A stretch of 64,000 nucleotides of DNA from Nodosilinea sp. PGN35 (GCF_029109325.1 NZ_JAQKQJ010000022.1:1-64000); one strand, 5' to 3'; positions 1-9,259 are shown, numbered from the stretch's first letter. Made by a program: numbers and translations. The notes: generated by a model not told the origin, from the letters alone.

Positions 1-133
1 TCTGTAGGGTCAGTCCAGCAGGTTAGCAACCTCTCGGAAGAACGCAGCAAAATCATTCGCCTTATGGGTTTTCCGGCTTGCCGGTACTACCTCCTAAATT
101 AGTTCCTGTCAACCTGCGGAATGTCGGCCCAGC

Positions 134-198
134 GGTGCATTGCGGCTAACCAAAGCGACTGGGACGTTCCCAGATCAACCTGTAGCCGCGAATGCACC
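134..198. repeat. Two-level inverted repeat (stem-loop element)
   Basis: GGTGCATTGCGGCTA (134-148) pairs with TAGCCGCGAATGCACC (183-198), giving a 15-bp stem with one bulged base. Inside it a second hairpin forms from CTGGGA (159-164) and TCCCAG (168-173). It looks like a dispersed palindromic element or a structured RNA. No gene lies immediately downstream on either strand to say which. Confidence 0.5.
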
Positions 199-291
199 CT
201 ACGGTGGGGCATTTGGGGAATCGGGGTTGTGTGACTCGGATTTGGTATTAGTCTTCGTTGCGAAGCTCTGCGCTCAAAGCCCCTGCCAAGG

Positions 292-325
292 GCAACGCCA
301 GCACCGTTAGCGATGCTGGCGTTGC
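292..325 (-). terminator. Perfect 12-bp stem behind the BON-like gene
   Basis: GCAACGCCAGCA (292-303) and TGCTGGCGTTGC (314-325) form a perfect 12-bp stem with a 10-nt loop, 20 bp beyond the stop of the leftward gene at 345. There is no T-tract, so it is a candidate transcript end or mRNA-stabilising hairpin rather than a clear intrinsic terminator. Confidence 0.45.
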
Positions 326-344
326 GGGGTTCCCACAGATGGGT

Positions 345-680
345 TTAGGAGTTGGGCTGAGTGGTGACGTTGGTCGCGCCATCGACGCCCAGGGCCACTT
401 TTTTCGCCTGCTCCAGCACGCTTTCTGCGTCGGGGTTGTACTTCAGCACCACGGTGGAGCCGGTTTGGGCTACCCACAGGCCGACGCTGTCAGAGATGTT
501 GGCCTGGTCGAGGGCCAGGGCCACGCGCTTGGCCAGACCGCTCTCGTCGAACTGGCCATCGATCCCCACCTTGGCGGCGTCAATTTTGGCTGTAGCAGCC
601 GCTTGCTTCACGTTGACTCTGGGGGAGGCCTTAGCTTTTTCTTCTTCTTTTTTGCCGAATAGTTTGCCTAGAAAACCCAT
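345..680 (-). CDS. Small cytosolic protein with BON-like fold
   Basis: This 111-aa protein has no signal peptide. The N-terminus (MGFLGKLFGKKEEEKAK) is basic and amphipathic, followed by a single domain from about residue 25. The alternation of a helix (FDESGLAKRVALALDQANI), a strand with G-S-T-V-V-L-K, a second helix (ESVLEQAKKVAL) and a closing G-V-D-G-A-T-N-V resembles BON domains, which bind lipids or partner proteins in other families. The assignment rests on pattern resemblance only, and the specific role is unknown. It is monocistronic: the next gene, leuC, diverges from it across about 300 bp. The ATG start gives the conserved-looking MGFLGKLFG N-terminus, with an AGGAG-type sequence just upstream. 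Confidence 0.7.
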   Translation of the reverse strand: MGFLGKLFGKKEEEKAKASPRVNVKQAAATAKIDAAKVGIDGQFDESGLAKRVALALDQANISDSVGLWVAQTGSTVVLKYNPDAESVLEQAKKVALGVDGATNVTTQPNS

Positions 681-979
681 GACATATCTCCTGATTTAGT
701 CGAAGCAGTTTTGGTTGTTTATAGAACGGCTCTGGTGGAAACTTGCTGGGTTCTACCAAGGGCCATGACTACACCAGACCGCAATCTACCAGCAAATCGT
801 AAAGAATCGATAAAGGAGTAACAAGCGTCAGCGGATACAATTCTGCCCCACCTCTGGATATAGGCGACTGGGCGATGGGGCCGGGGGTTTGGGCTAAGAT
901 AGAACACTGGCAACGGGTTCGCCGCCTGCGCCTCTGTTTCACCGCCACTCCTTTACCGTTATTGCCCCACAGGTCTGCC

Positions 980-2392
980 ATGAGCAAGGGTACGCTGTTC
1001 GACAAAGTCTGGGATTTGCACACCGTTGGTACCCTGCCCTCGGGGCAGACCCAGCTGTTTATCGGGCTGCACCTGGTGCACGAGGTCACCAGCCCCCAGG
1101 CCTTTGCCATGGTGCGTGAACGCCAGCTCCAGGTGATGTACCCTGATCGCACCGTCGCCACGGTCGACCACATCGTGCCCACCGAGAGCCAGGCCCGTCC
1201 CTTCGCCGACCCCCTGGCCGAGGCGATGATGCAGGCCCTGGAGCAGAACTGCCAGGAGCACAACATTCGCTTCTACAACATCGGTTCCGGCAGCCAGGGC
1301 ATTGTCCACGTGATTGCCCCCGAGCAGGGGCTGACCCAGCCGGGCATGACGATCGCCTGCGGCGACAGCCACACCTCCACCCACGGGGCCTTTGGGGCGA
1401 TCGCCTTTGGTATTGGCACCAGCCAGGTGCGCGACGTGCTGGCCTCCCAAACCCTGGCTTTGGGCAAGCTCAAGGTGCGCCGCATCGAGGTCAACGGCGT
1501 GCTCCAGCCGGGGGTCTACGCCAAAGACGTGATTCTGCACATTATTCGCACCCTGGGGGTGAAGGGCGGGGTGGGCTACGCCTACGAGTTTGCCGGTACG
1601 GCGATTGAGGCCATGTCCATGGAAGAGCGCATGACCCTGTGTAATATGGCGATCGAAGGGGGGGCCCGCTGCGGCTACGTCAACCCCGACCAGATCACCT
1701 ACGACTATCTCCAGGGGCGCGACTTTGCCCCCCAGGGGGAAGCTTGGGAGGAGGCCGTCGCCTGGTGGCACACCCTGCGCAGTGACGCCGACGCCGACTA
1801 CGACGATGTGGTGGTAATGAACGCCGCCGACATTGCCCCCACCATCACCTGGGGCATCACCCCCGGCCAGGGCATCGCCATCGGCGAAACCCTGCCCACC
1901 CCCGACAGCCTGCCCGCCGAAGACCAGGTGCTGGCCCAGGAGGCCTTTGCCTACATGGATCTCACCCCCGGGCAGAGCCTCAAGGGCACCGCCGTGGACG
2001 TGTGCTTCATTGGCAGCTGCACCAACGGGCGTATCAGCGACCTGCGGGAGGCGGCGAAGATTGCCCAGGGTCACCGGGTGGCGGCGGGGGTCAAAGCCTT
2101 TGTAGTACCCGGTTCCGAGCGGGTAAAGCAGCAGGCCGAAGCTGAGGGGTTAGACAAAATCTTTACCGCCGCTGGCTTTGAGTGGCGCGAGGCGGGCTGC
2201 TCCATGTGCCTGGCTATGAACCCCGACAAGCTCCAGGGGCGGCAGATCAGCGCGTCGTCGTCCAATCGAAATTTTAAGGGGCGGCAGGGGTCGGCCTCGG
2301 GCCGCACGCTGCTCATGAGCCCGGCCATGGTAGCGGCGGCGGCGGTGGCGGGCCAGGTCACCGATGTACGCGAGTACCTGCCGCTGCGGTAG
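980..2392 (+). CDS. leuC: 3-isopropylmalate dehydratase large subunit
   Basis: LeuC isomerises 2-isopropylmalate to 3-isopropylmalate in leucine biosynthesis as a heterodimer with LeuD. It belongs to the aconitase family and carries a [4Fe-4S] cluster. The 470-aa length is normal. The three cluster cysteines are visible at C347 (GSCTNGR) and C407/C410 (GCSMC), and the aconitase motif ACGDSHTSTHGAFGAIAFGIGTSQV lies near residue 130. I chose the ATG at 980 because MSKGTLFDKVWDLH is the usual N-terminus; the frame stays open upstream to 875, but that extension is arginine-rich and unlike the family. leuD is not adjacent, which is common in cyanobacteria. Identification is secure. Confidence 0.97.
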   Translation: MSKGTLFDKVWDLHTVGTLPSGQTQLFIGLHLVHEVTSPQAFAMVRERQLQVMYPDRTVATVDHIVPTESQARPFADPLAEAMMQALEQNCQEHNIRFYNIGSGSQGIVHVIAPEQGLTQPGMTIACGDSHTSTHGAFGAIAFGIGTSQVRDVLASQTLALGKLKVRRIEVNGVLQPGVYAKDVILHIIRTLGVKGGVGYAYEFAGTAIEAMSMEERMTLCNMAIEGGARCGYVNPDQITYDYLQGRDFAPQGEAWEEAVAWWHTLRSDADADYDDVVVMNAADIAPTITWGITPGQGIAIGETLPTPDSLPAEDQVLAQEAFAYMDLTPGQSLKGTAVDVCFIGSCTNGRISDLREAAKIAQGHRVAAGVKAFVVPGSERVKQQAEAEGLDKIFTAAGFEWREAGCSMCLAMNPDKLQGRQISASSSNRNFKGRQGSASGRTLLMSPAMVAAAAVAGQVTDVREYLPLR

Positions 2393-2617
2393 CGAAGGCC
2401 TCACCCTGGCGCACGAAGTCTGCCAGCCCAAAAAGTATCGCAGACACCCAATCGGGTAGGACTTGGTGCGGCAAATCACAAACGTTAATGAACTATTTCC
2501 CTGGTCTTAACCTGATTGGGAAAGTTCCTTAATTTAAGCCGTCGAAGATGGGCTTGGGCATGTTGCTAGTGTCAGCCAGGATCCATCCCCTGAGGATGGC
2601 TGGGCGTTCGAGTCGGT

Positions 2618-3379
2618 TTGCGATCGCCCTTGCGAACCGATTCTTTAGCCCCCGCTAGCAGCCTACCCGGGCGAACTCTAGGTACCCCCGTGTCTGCAAG
2701 CGCAACCTCCGCTGCCCGCAATGCCACCCTTGATCTCCGCAGCCATCAAACCTTCATTCAGCTCTTAGAGCAGCTCTACCGCGAGCGGGCTCTGGTGCCT
2801 TTTGCTGCGGGGCGGCCCATTCCCCTACGCGGCGATGAGGTGCTGATCATCTGTCGAGGGGTGGTTCAACTTTTCACCATTCAGCACGATGGCAGCGAAA
2901 CACTGCTGGGCCTCGCCGGGCCATCCATGCCCATCGGCCTACCCTTGACCACCGTTGATCCCTACTGGGCTACCGCCCTCACCGATGTCGATGTGCTGTC
3001 GCTACCCATGGCCGAAATTGAAGCCTCCTCGGTGCTGATGGCGGGCATGTTTCGCAACTTGACCCTGAGAATGCAGCAGGCCGAAGCCTGGCTGGCCCTC
3101 TCGGGAAAGCGGCTGGTGGCCGATCGCCTCAAGCACTTTTTGCTCATGCTGGCCAAAGACTTTGGCCATGTCGAGCCCAGCGGCATTCGGATTCCCATGC
3201 GGCTAACCCACCATCAGTTGGCCACCGCCATTGGTACCACCCGCGTTACCGTCACCCGCCTGCTCAAAGACTTTAAGGAGGAGGGCTGGTTGACCATCGA
3301 CCAGCGTCAGATCTTACTCCAGCTTGACCCCCGGTTTCCAGCCAATCAGCTCTTGAACCCGTTGGCACAGCGGCCCTAG
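2618..3379 (+). CDS. Crp/Fnr-family transcriptional regulator (NtcA-like HTH)
   Basis: The protein has an N-terminal effector-type beta-barrel (about residues 45-165 of the long form) and a C-terminal winged helix, LTHHQLATAIGTTRVTVTRLLKDF, whose recognition helix T-R-V-T-V-T-R-L-L matches the NtcA/CRP class. It could therefore read a GTA-N8-TAC-like site. It is not NtcA itself: the barrel residues differ and there is a long N-terminal leader. The start is uncertain. The frame opens at a TTG (2618), a GTG at about 2690 would remove the low-complexity leader, and no ATG occurs before the conserved core. The gene is convergent with purN, and the two stop codons share one CTAG (3376-3379). The effector is unknown. 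Confidence 0.85.
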   Translation: MRSPLRTDSLAPASSLPGRTLGTPVSASATSAARNATLDLRSHQTFIQLLEQLYRERALVPFAAGRPIPLRGDEVLIICRGVVQLFTIQHDGSETLLGLAGPSMPIGLPLTTVDPYWATALTDVDVLSLPMAEIEASSVLMAGMFRNLTLRMQQAEAWLALSGKRLVADRLKHFLLMLAKDFGHVEPSGIRIPMRLTHHQLATAIGTTRVTVTRLLKDFKEEGWLTIDQRQILLQLDPRFPANQLLNPLAQRP

Positions 3380-4074
3380 GGGCAATTTGTGCCACCATCC
3401 GTCCTGGCATCGCATCCCAGGGCCGCCAGGGCGATCGCTGCCGGGTAAATTCGGTGTTCCTGCTGCTGAATGCGGGTTTGCAGACTGGTTGGCGTGTCGT
3501 CGGGCAAAACCGGCACTGCGGCCTGCACAACCACGGGGCCGCTGTCCACGGCCAGCTCTACGTGATGCACGGTGCAGCCCGCCACGGTGACCCCGGCGGC
3601 TAGGGCTTGCTCCACCGCCCGCAGACCCGGAAAACTGGGCAGCAGACTGGGATGGATGTTCAGCACCCGGTTGGGAAAAGCGTCAATCAACACCGCTGTA
3701 ACGCACCGCATCCAGCCCGCCATGATCACCCAGCTGACGTCGTGGGTCTGGAGCACGGCCACAATATCTTGATCTAGGACTTCGCGGCTGGGATAGTGAC
3801 GGTGGTTGAGCAGCACGGCGGGCAGCCCCAGGCGGGCCGAGCGCTCGGCGACTCCAGCGTTTGGGTTGTTGTACACCACCACCTGAATTTTGGCGTGCAG
3901 CTCGCCTCGATCGATGGCCCGGGCGATCGCCTCCAGGTTGCTGCCGCTGCCCGAAGCCATAACTCCCAGCTTGAGGGGCTGCTCAAATCTGGGCCAGTCG
4001 GCGGGCAGGGGCGGTGAAATCAGAACGGGCGCATCCGGCATAGCATCGAGAAACGGGGAAATGAGGTCTATCAT
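3376..4074 (-). CDS. purN: Phosphoribosylglycinamide formyltransferase (GART)
   Basis: PurN transfers a formyl group from 10-formyl-THF to GAR, the third step of de novo purine synthesis. The core is canonical: LGVMASGSGSNLEAI (phosphate loop), YNNPNAGVAERA-type strand, the catalytic N-I-H-P-S-LLP-S-F-PGLRAVEQAL block, and GCTVHHV...DSGPVVVQ. The length of 232 aa fits the family plus a 30-residue N-terminal extension typical of cyanobacteria. The ATG at 4074 is preferred; an in-frame TTG at 4086 has no better ribosome site. It is monocistronic and convergent with the upstream regulator. The metalloprotease gene diverges from it across about 50 bp, so the two promoters must be packed into that gap. 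Confidence 0.95.
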   Translation of the reverse strand: MIDLISPFLDAMPDAPVLISPPLPADWPRFEQPLKLGVMASGSGSNLEAIARAIDRGELHAKIQVVVYNNPNAGVAERSARLGLPAVLLNHRHYPSREVLDQDIVAVLQTHDVSWVIMAGWMRCVTAVLIDAFPNRVLNIHPSLLPSFPGLRAVEQALAAGVTVAGCTVHHVELAVDSGPVVVQAAVPVLPDDTPTSLQTRIQQQEHRIYPAAIALAALGCDARTDGGTNCP

Positions 4075-4121
4075 ATGACAACACAAAAACCCTCTGGCTT
4101 AGGGGTGAAGGAGCGCAGCTG

Positions 4122-6977
4122 GTGAAGCAGAGCATACGGCTAGGACTGGTCTTTCTCTGGGGTCTGGCGATCGCAGTGGCCCTTTCCCTGGGATCCAGCA
4201 GTCCGGGGGCCGCCCCGCCCTCGCCTGCGCCTGCGGCGAACGCCGCCCCGCTTGGCGCTCAGCTCAACGGAGCTACATCCGCCGATACGGGCTCCAGTGG
4301 TGCGTCCGCCGACTCGACCCCTGCTCTCGAAACCGGTAGCTTAAAGTCCTTTGAGGCAACGATCAGCGGCCTGAGCGTCTCCCGGGGACTGTTTACGGTC
4401 TACCACGACCTCCAGCGCAACCGCGCCTTTTTGGGGCTCAAGCCCAGCCAGCTCAACCAAAATCTGTTGCTGATCGCCACCCTTGAGTCGGGGGTTGGCG
4501 AGGCCGGGCTGTTTCGCGGCTGGCCCGTCAACGACTTTATGATTCAGTTTCGCCAGATTCCCGACCATCGCCTGCAAGTGGCGATTCCCAACGCGTTCTT
4601 TCGCAATCCTCAGCCCCGAGCCCAGCAGCTGCTGCGCGAATCCTTTAGCGACTCAGTACTCACCACCCTACCAATTCAGGCCATTCACGAAACTACGGGC
4701 GAACTGTTAATTGACCTCAAAGACTTTCTCATTGCCCGCGACCCCGCCAGCCTGGTGAGCCAGTTCCCGTGGGTGCTGGGCAGCTACACGCTCAACTCCG
4801 ATGCCTCGTACCTGGGGCCGGTCAAAACCTTCCCTGAGAATGTCGAACTCGAGACGGTGCTGGGGTTCTCTGGCGGCAGCAGTGGCGCGAACCCCTTCGC
4901 CCTGGCCCTCAGCAGCATTCCCGACGGTCGGGGGTTTAACCTGCGGGTGCGCTATAGTCTGTCGGCGCTGCCTACCCATCCGGCCTTTCAGCCCCGCCTG
5001 GCCGATGAGCGGGTGGGCTATTTTATCAGCGCCCACCGCGCCCCGACCCGACCGGGCAGTGCCGACGCCTTTGTGCGCTACATTCAGCGCTGGCATCTAG
5101 AAAAACAGGACCCCGCCGCCCCCCTGTCACCCCCCAAAACGCCGCTGGTCTTCTGGATTGAGAACACCACGCCTCAGGAATACCGGGCCGCCATTCGCGA
5201 CGGCGTCGAGTGGTGGAATGCCGCCTTTGAGCAGGCCGGCTTTACCGGGGCGATCGCGGTGCGCCAGATGCCCGACAACGCCGATTGGGATCCCGCCGAC
5301 GTGCGCTACAACGTGATTCGCTGGTCTGACTCGCTGTACCCCTGGGCCAGCGGCCTGGGGCCATCGCGGGTCAACCCCCTGACCGGCGAGATCCTCGATG
5401 CCGATGTCGTGCTCGACGCCAGCGTCGTGCGCGACCTGGCCCTGGAGTACGACACCCTGGCCGCCCGGGGGGCGATCGCCGCGGGTCAAACGCCCCTGTG
5501 TGGCCACCCCCTGGGCGATCGCCTGATGGCTCGCCTCGCGGCCCAGTCCACCGCCGAAGGGGTGACCTCACCCCGCCTAGATACCCTCGACTACTGCGCC
5601 GGGCTGCGGGCATCGCAGACCACGGCCTTTGGCCCCCTGGCCATTGCGACCCTGGCTCCCCCCTTCTCCACCCGCGAGGCCAAGGCCACCTATCTGGAGC
5701 AATATCTGCGGGTGCTGACCGCCCATGAGGTGGGCCATGTGCTGGGGCTACGGCACAATTTTCTGGGCAGTACGCTGCTGTCCCCCGCCGACCTCAACAA
5801 CCCCGCCATCCTTCAGGCCGAGGGCATGACCAGCTCTGTCATGGACTACCTGCCCCCTCACCTGGCACCCCTCGACCAGACCCAGGGGGACTACTTCCCC
5901 ACTCGGCTTGGCCCCTACGATCGCTGGGCGATCGAGTACGGCTATCGCCCCGTCACCAGCCGAGCGACGGCCCAGCGCGAGCTTCAGCCAATTGCCGATC
6001 GCGCCGGAGCCCCTGGGCTGGTCTACGCCACTGACGAAGACGCCTACACCAGCGTTGACCCCCGCGCCAGCGCCTGGGATATGAGCAACGACCCCCTGGG
6101 CTATGCCGAGGGGCAGCTGGCGATCGCCAAGGCGATCTGGGATCGCCTCGACTGGTTTTCGGTGAACCCCGGCGACGGCTACGGCCAGCTGCGCCAGCGG
6201 GTGGATTTGGTGTTTTTCTACTACGGTAACCAGGCCGATACCATCGCCAACTACATTGGCGGGCAGCGGTTTACCCGCACCGATCCCTGGAGCTCGCGCG
6301 GGCAGGCTCCCTTTGAACCGGTGGCGGCGGCAGAACAGCGGCGCGCCCTCGCCACCCTCAGCCAGCAGGTCTTTGCCCCCGATGCCCTCAGCCTTTCGCC
6401 CGAGCTAGTCAATCGCCTCGCTCCCCATCGCTGGTGGCACTGGGGAGAAAGTCCCTTTAGCGATCGCATCGACTACCCGATCTACGATCGCATTGTCTCC
6501 ACCCAGGCGCTCACCCTCAGCAACCTGCTGGAGGGCTACCGACTGCTGCGCCTGCGCGACAGCGAATTTAAGCAGCGGGGGCCGGATATGTTTACCCTGG
6601 CCGAGCTGTTCGATAGCCTGGGGCAGGCAGTTTGGGCCGAGGTGCTGAATCCGACCACCGCCGCCGCGCCGATTTCCAGCCTGCGGCAGGGACTCCAGCG
6701 CCACCACCTCAACACCCTCACCAGCCTGGTGCTCCGCAACCACGGGTCTGGGGAAGGGGTTACCGACTTTTTGGGATTTGTGGCTCAAGAAGCCACCTTT
6801 GGAGCCCCCGATGAAGCTCGGGTAATGGCCCGCTATCAGCTGCGGCAGCTGCAAGGGGCCATTACCCGCCACCTCAGCCGTCACGGTCAGCGGCTCGACA
6901 CGGCGACCCTTGCCTACCTAGAAGATGCGAGCGATCGCATTGCCAAGGTGCTCGATGCCCCCCTGCGAGGCCAGTAA
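4122..6977 (+). CDS. Secreted zinc-dependent metalloprotease (DUF5117/DUF4953 type)
   Basis: This 951-aa exported protein has an N-terminal signal peptide (IRLGLVFLWGLAIAVALSLG) followed by a 50-residue Ala/Pro/Ser-rich linker. The zinc-binding motif HEVGHVLGLRHN sits at residues 535-546 (H535, E536, H539, H545), and a Met-turn-like SSVMDYLPP follows about 35 residues later, as in metzincins. The surrounding layout (N-terminal beta domain, catalytic core, long helical C-terminus) matches the large bacterial metalloproteases often annotated zinc-dependent metalloprotease. It starts at GTG 4122, with GGAG about 12 bp upstream. It probably acts on proteins in the periplasm or outside the cell; the substrate is unknown. 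No partner gene is evident nearby. Confidence 0.85.
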   Translation: MKQSIRLGLVFLWGLAIAVALSLGSSSPGAAPPSPAPAANAAPLGAQLNGATSADTGSSGASADSTPALETGSLKSFEATISGLSVSRGLFTVYHDLQRNRAFLGLKPSQLNQNLLLIATLESGVGEAGLFRGWPVNDFMIQFRQIPDHRLQVAIPNAFFRNPQPRAQQLLRESFSDSVLTTLPIQAIHETTGELLIDLKDFLIARDPASLVSQFPWVLGSYTLNSDASYLGPVKTFPENVELETVLGFSGGSSGANPFALALSSIPDGRGFNLRVRYSLSALPTHPAFQPRLADERVGYFISAHRAPTRPGSADAFVRYIQRWHLEKQDPAAPLSPPKTPLVFWIENTTPQEYRAAIRDGVEWWNAAFEQAGFTGAIAVRQMPDNADWDPADVRYNVIRWSDSLYPWASGLGPSRVNPLTGEILDADVVLDASVVRDLALEYDTLAARGAIAAGQTPLCGHPLGDRLMARLAAQSTAEGVTSPRLDTLDYCAGLRASQTTAFGPLAIATLAPPFSTREAKATYLEQYLRVLTAHEVGHVLGLRHNFLGSTLLSPADLNNPAILQAEGMTSSVMDYLPPHLAPLDQTQGDYFPTRLGPYDRWAIEYGYRPVTSRATAQRELQPIADRAGAPGLVYATDEDAYTSVDPRASAWDMSNDPLGYAEGQLAIAKAIWDRLDWFSVNPGDGYGQLRQRVDLVFFYYGNQADTIANYIGGQRFTRTDPWSSRGQAPFEPVAAAEQRRALATLSQQVFAPDALSLSPELVNRLAPHRWWHWGESPFSDRIDYPIYDRIVSTQALTLSNLLEGYRLLRLRDSEFKQRGPDMFTLAELFDSLGQAVWAEVLNPTTAAAPISSLRQGLQRHHLNTLTSLVLRNHGSGEGVTDFLGFVAQEATFGAPDEARVMARYQLRQLQGAITRHLSRHGQRLDTATLAYLEDASDRIAKVLDAPLRGQ

Positions 6978-7262
6978 ACCCAATCCTTGCGTCTGTGAAG
7001 ATTGCATGATTTTCCCCAAAACGTGGCGAAATACCCCGCCCCCCAAGGTGCTATTGTGGATCGGGTCAACATAGCCACTGCTGCCGCTGCTTCACCGATC
7101 GTCGCGGTTTACCTGGGCTTCTGAGAACCCCGGCCCTGGCTCCATTGCCTCTCCTCCCCCAACCGACGGTGACCGTTGCCAGGGGTGTCGTCTACTGCTT
7201 CAGGCTTGTTTTACCTGGGCACACTGAACTCACTAGTATTTTGGTCGTTCCACGGGTTATCC

Positions 7263-8891
7263 ATGCTGAGTGCGTTAGTCGCTTTCACTCTTTCCCCGCT
7301 GTTTGCTCAACTGCCCCCGGGTGAAACTACCCCAAATCCCGAAGCCAAAACCGTTGTCATTCCCCGCGATGGTACCTACGCCGAGGTGATTCGCTACCAG
7401 GAGGTTCGCCCCCTCCCCGGCAGCCTGGATGAAACTCCGGTGTTTAACAGCAACAGCCCTGAGGTGGTGCAGCAGAACGGCATTTTGCTGTCCACCTTTC
7501 CCAAGGACGGTATGGCGTCCCCCGATGCCCACCTGGACTACGCCTTCAACGGCCGCTTCGACATCTTTGCCCACCACATTGCCCGAGGCGTAGACGCCGA
7601 CGATCGCCGCACGTTGTTTATGGGAGTGGTGGTTTACAACCCCGGCAGTGAACCCGTCGATATCACCATCCACCAGGGAGTCAGCTATCTCAGCCAGGAA
7701 GCTCCCTTCATCAACCTGCCCGATGCTCGCCTCAGCACCAACGGCAACGTCTACGCTGGCCCCGGCAGCCGCACCACCACCGACATTCTGCGCGGGGCTA
7801 ACCAGTCCCACTGGCCCAGCCGCATCACCGTCCCCCCCGGCCATGTGCAGCTGCTGATGAATACCCCCATCCCCCTGCGACAGCTCACGGTGCCGGTCAA
7901 CGGCAGCTATCCCCAGGGCAGCATGATTCCCAAGCCGCCCATCCGCCCGGTTACCCTGACCGCCGCTGAAGCCCAAATCAATACTGAAACCGGTGCCAAT
8001 GGCACTGCTCCGCTACCGCGTCCCATCGCGCCGCGCCCCATTCCCAGCAATGGCCGCACGGCCATGATGTATCTCTCCAGCAGCGGCCCTGTGCACGTGG
8101 CCAGTCTGGCCCGCTACGCCGACCTGATGCCCAACGGCAACGAGCGCGTACCCAGCCTGCAAGACTGGCTTCAGGTGCTCAAGCAGGGAAACCTGGCTGG
8201 CCCCCGCGACATTCCGCCCTCTGACCCCGAAACCTACCGGTTTGGCCGGTTTTACTACGGTCGAGTGGCCGGAGTCGCCAAAGGCTCTAGCTGGAAAGCC
8301 ACCCTCACCGACTCCCCTGACGCCGACGTGTTGACCATTCCGGCCCCCGGCAATGCCTTCTCCTACGTGATTAGCTCCGTCGATCGCAACACCTTTGGCA
8401 CCGGGCAAATTCAGAGTGCGCCCATGGTGGCCCGCTACCCCGACACCGCCTACCGCGCCCACGGCAACTACGGGGTACGCTACAGTCTCAAACTGCCCTT
8501 CTACAACAACCGGGGCGTCGAGCAGGCCATTACCCTCAAGTTTCAAACCCCCATGCGCGACGAAGAACTGGTGCAGGGCCTGCGCTTCCGTCGTCCTCCC
8601 GAAGATCGGGTATTCTTTCGCGGCACCGTGCGGCTGAAGTTCAAAAATCAGATGGGGCTAGAGCGCACCCACTACGTCCACCTAGTGCAGCGCCGGGGTC
8701 AGGAGGCAGACGCGCTGCTAAAACTCAATATTCCTGCCGAGGCTCGCCAGGATCTCGAGATCGATCTGGTCTATCCCCCCGATGCCACTCCACCCCAGGT
8801 GATCACCGTACTCAATGGCGGCGTGCCGGAGGTATTTGAGGCCGACACCATTGCTCCGCCCTCTACTCCCGCCCTCAGCCGCGATCTCTAA
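7263..8891 (+). CDS. Exported DUF3370 protein
   Basis: DUF3370 proteins are a cyanobacterial family of unknown function. The sequence matches in its opening (KTVVIPRDGTYAEVIRYQEVRPLPGSLD-like region), the central VVVYNPGSEPVDITIHQG stretch and the long beta-rich remainder. I chose the ATG at 7263 because it yields a compact signal peptide (MLSALVAFTLSPLFAQ) directly before the mature LPPGET. The frame is open from a TTG at 7176, but that adds 29 residues that would bury the signal. The mature protein of about 525 aa has no cysteine pairs or membrane segments, so it is likely periplasmic or surface-exposed. It is convergent with the 109-aa gene, with a short CTCGAC/GTCGAG hairpin (8914-8931) at their junction. 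Confidence 0.8.
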   Translation: MLSALVAFTLSPLFAQLPPGETTPNPEAKTVVIPRDGTYAEVIRYQEVRPLPGSLDETPVFNSNSPEVVQQNGILLSTFPKDGMASPDAHLDYAFNGRFDIFAHHIARGVDADDRRTLFMGVVVYNPGSEPVDITIHQGVSYLSQEAPFINLPDARLSTNGNVYAGPGSRTTTDILRGANQSHWPSRITVPPGHVQLLMNTPIPLRQLTVPVNGSYPQGSMIPKPPIRPVTLTAAEAQINTETGANGTAPLPRPIAPRPIPSNGRTAMMYLSSSGPVHVASLARYADLMPNGNERVPSLQDWLQVLKQGNLAGPRDIPPSDPETYRFGRFYYGRVAGVAKGSSWKATLTDSPDADVLTIPAPGNAFSYVISSVDRNTFGTGQIQSAPMVARYPDTAYRAHGNYGVRYSLKLPFYNNRGVEQAITLKFQTPMRDEELVQGLRFRRPPEDRVFFRGTVRLKFKNQMGLERTHYVHLVQRRGQEADALLKLNIPAEARQDLEIDLVYPPDATPPQVITVLNGGVPEVFEADTIAPPSTPALSRDL

Positions 8892-8922
8892 ACTGGCAGG
8901 GAAGATGCCCAGGCTCGACCCT

Positions 8923-9252
8923 TTAGTCGAGAGCACGCCACAGCGGGTCGGGTACCGTGCGGGGTTTGCGTGAAATCAGGTTGGGCTTAAATCGCGGTGG
9001 TTCAGCAGCCTCATCAAGGGTTAAAAATCCTGCGGCCAGCAGCTCATTCAGTGTGGCCTCTAGGGTGGCGGGGGCAAGCTGAGTGTGGGCCACCAGGTCA
9101 GAGAAGGAGGCCCCCCGCTGGCGCACCAGCCAATTCACCAGAGTGCGTTCTGCATCCGCTAGGGACAGCAGGTCGGTCATGGTTTTAGGCCCGGACGCTG
9201 AAGTACGTCGCTGCCCGGAATCGGGAGTCTCCCTCGAAACGGGGTCAGTCAT
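8923..9252 (-). CDS. Small winged-helix protein coupled to ParA
   Basis: This 109-aa protein has a disordered N-terminus (residues 1-25). A winged-helix-like domain follows: TLVNWLVRQRG, SFSDLVAHTQLAPATLEATLNELLAAGFLTLDE, then a basic tail. The pattern resembles MarR/Lrp-type helix-turn-helix folds, but no family is recognised. ATG 9252 lies 7 bp past the stop of the ParA gene, with CCAGGT as a weak ribosome site, so translation is probably coupled; an internal ATG at 9180 would give just the domain. The tight coupling suggests it works with the ATPase, perhaps as a ParA-activating or DNA-adaptor partner. That is inference. Confidence 0.75.
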   Translation of the reverse strand: MTDPVSRETPDSGQRRTSASGPKTMTDLLSLADAERTLVNWLVRQRGASFSDLVAHTQLAPATLEATLNELLAAGFLTLDEAAEPPRFKPNLISRKPRTVPDPLWRALD

Positions 9253-9259
9253 ACCTGGG

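Larger units (their letters stand above)
1..344. other. Gene-free left edge with a folded element
   Basis: No supportable gene starts here. An open frame on the minus strand (10-93) ends in a plausible-looking peptide (ANDFAAFFREVANLLD then stop) but is preceded in frame by a stop at 94-96 and has no start codon, so at most it is a remnant. The stretch also holds the hairpin at 134-198 and the stem at 292-325, listed separately. Confidence 0.5.

Noticed and set aside
10..93. 27-codon minus-strand frame ending ANDFAAFFREVANLLD
   Set aside because: The peptide looks protein-like, but a stop lies immediately upstream in frame and no start exists. It could be a remnant; not enough to call a pseudogene.
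258..662. 134-aa open frame on the plus strand opposite the BON-like gene
   Set aside because: It is antisense to a gene with better composition and a ribosome site; the product ends in a poly-Phe run reflecting the complement of Lys/Glu codons.
959..2074. 371-aa frame antisense to leuC
   Set aside because: GC-rich genes give long antisense frames; the composition (Gly/Val/His-rich) is typical of the complement and leuC is certain.
8914..8931. CTCGAC/GTCGAG hairpin at the DUF3370 / winged-helix junction as a terminator
   Set aside because: Only 6 bp, no T-tract and overlapping a stop codon; too weak to list as a feature.
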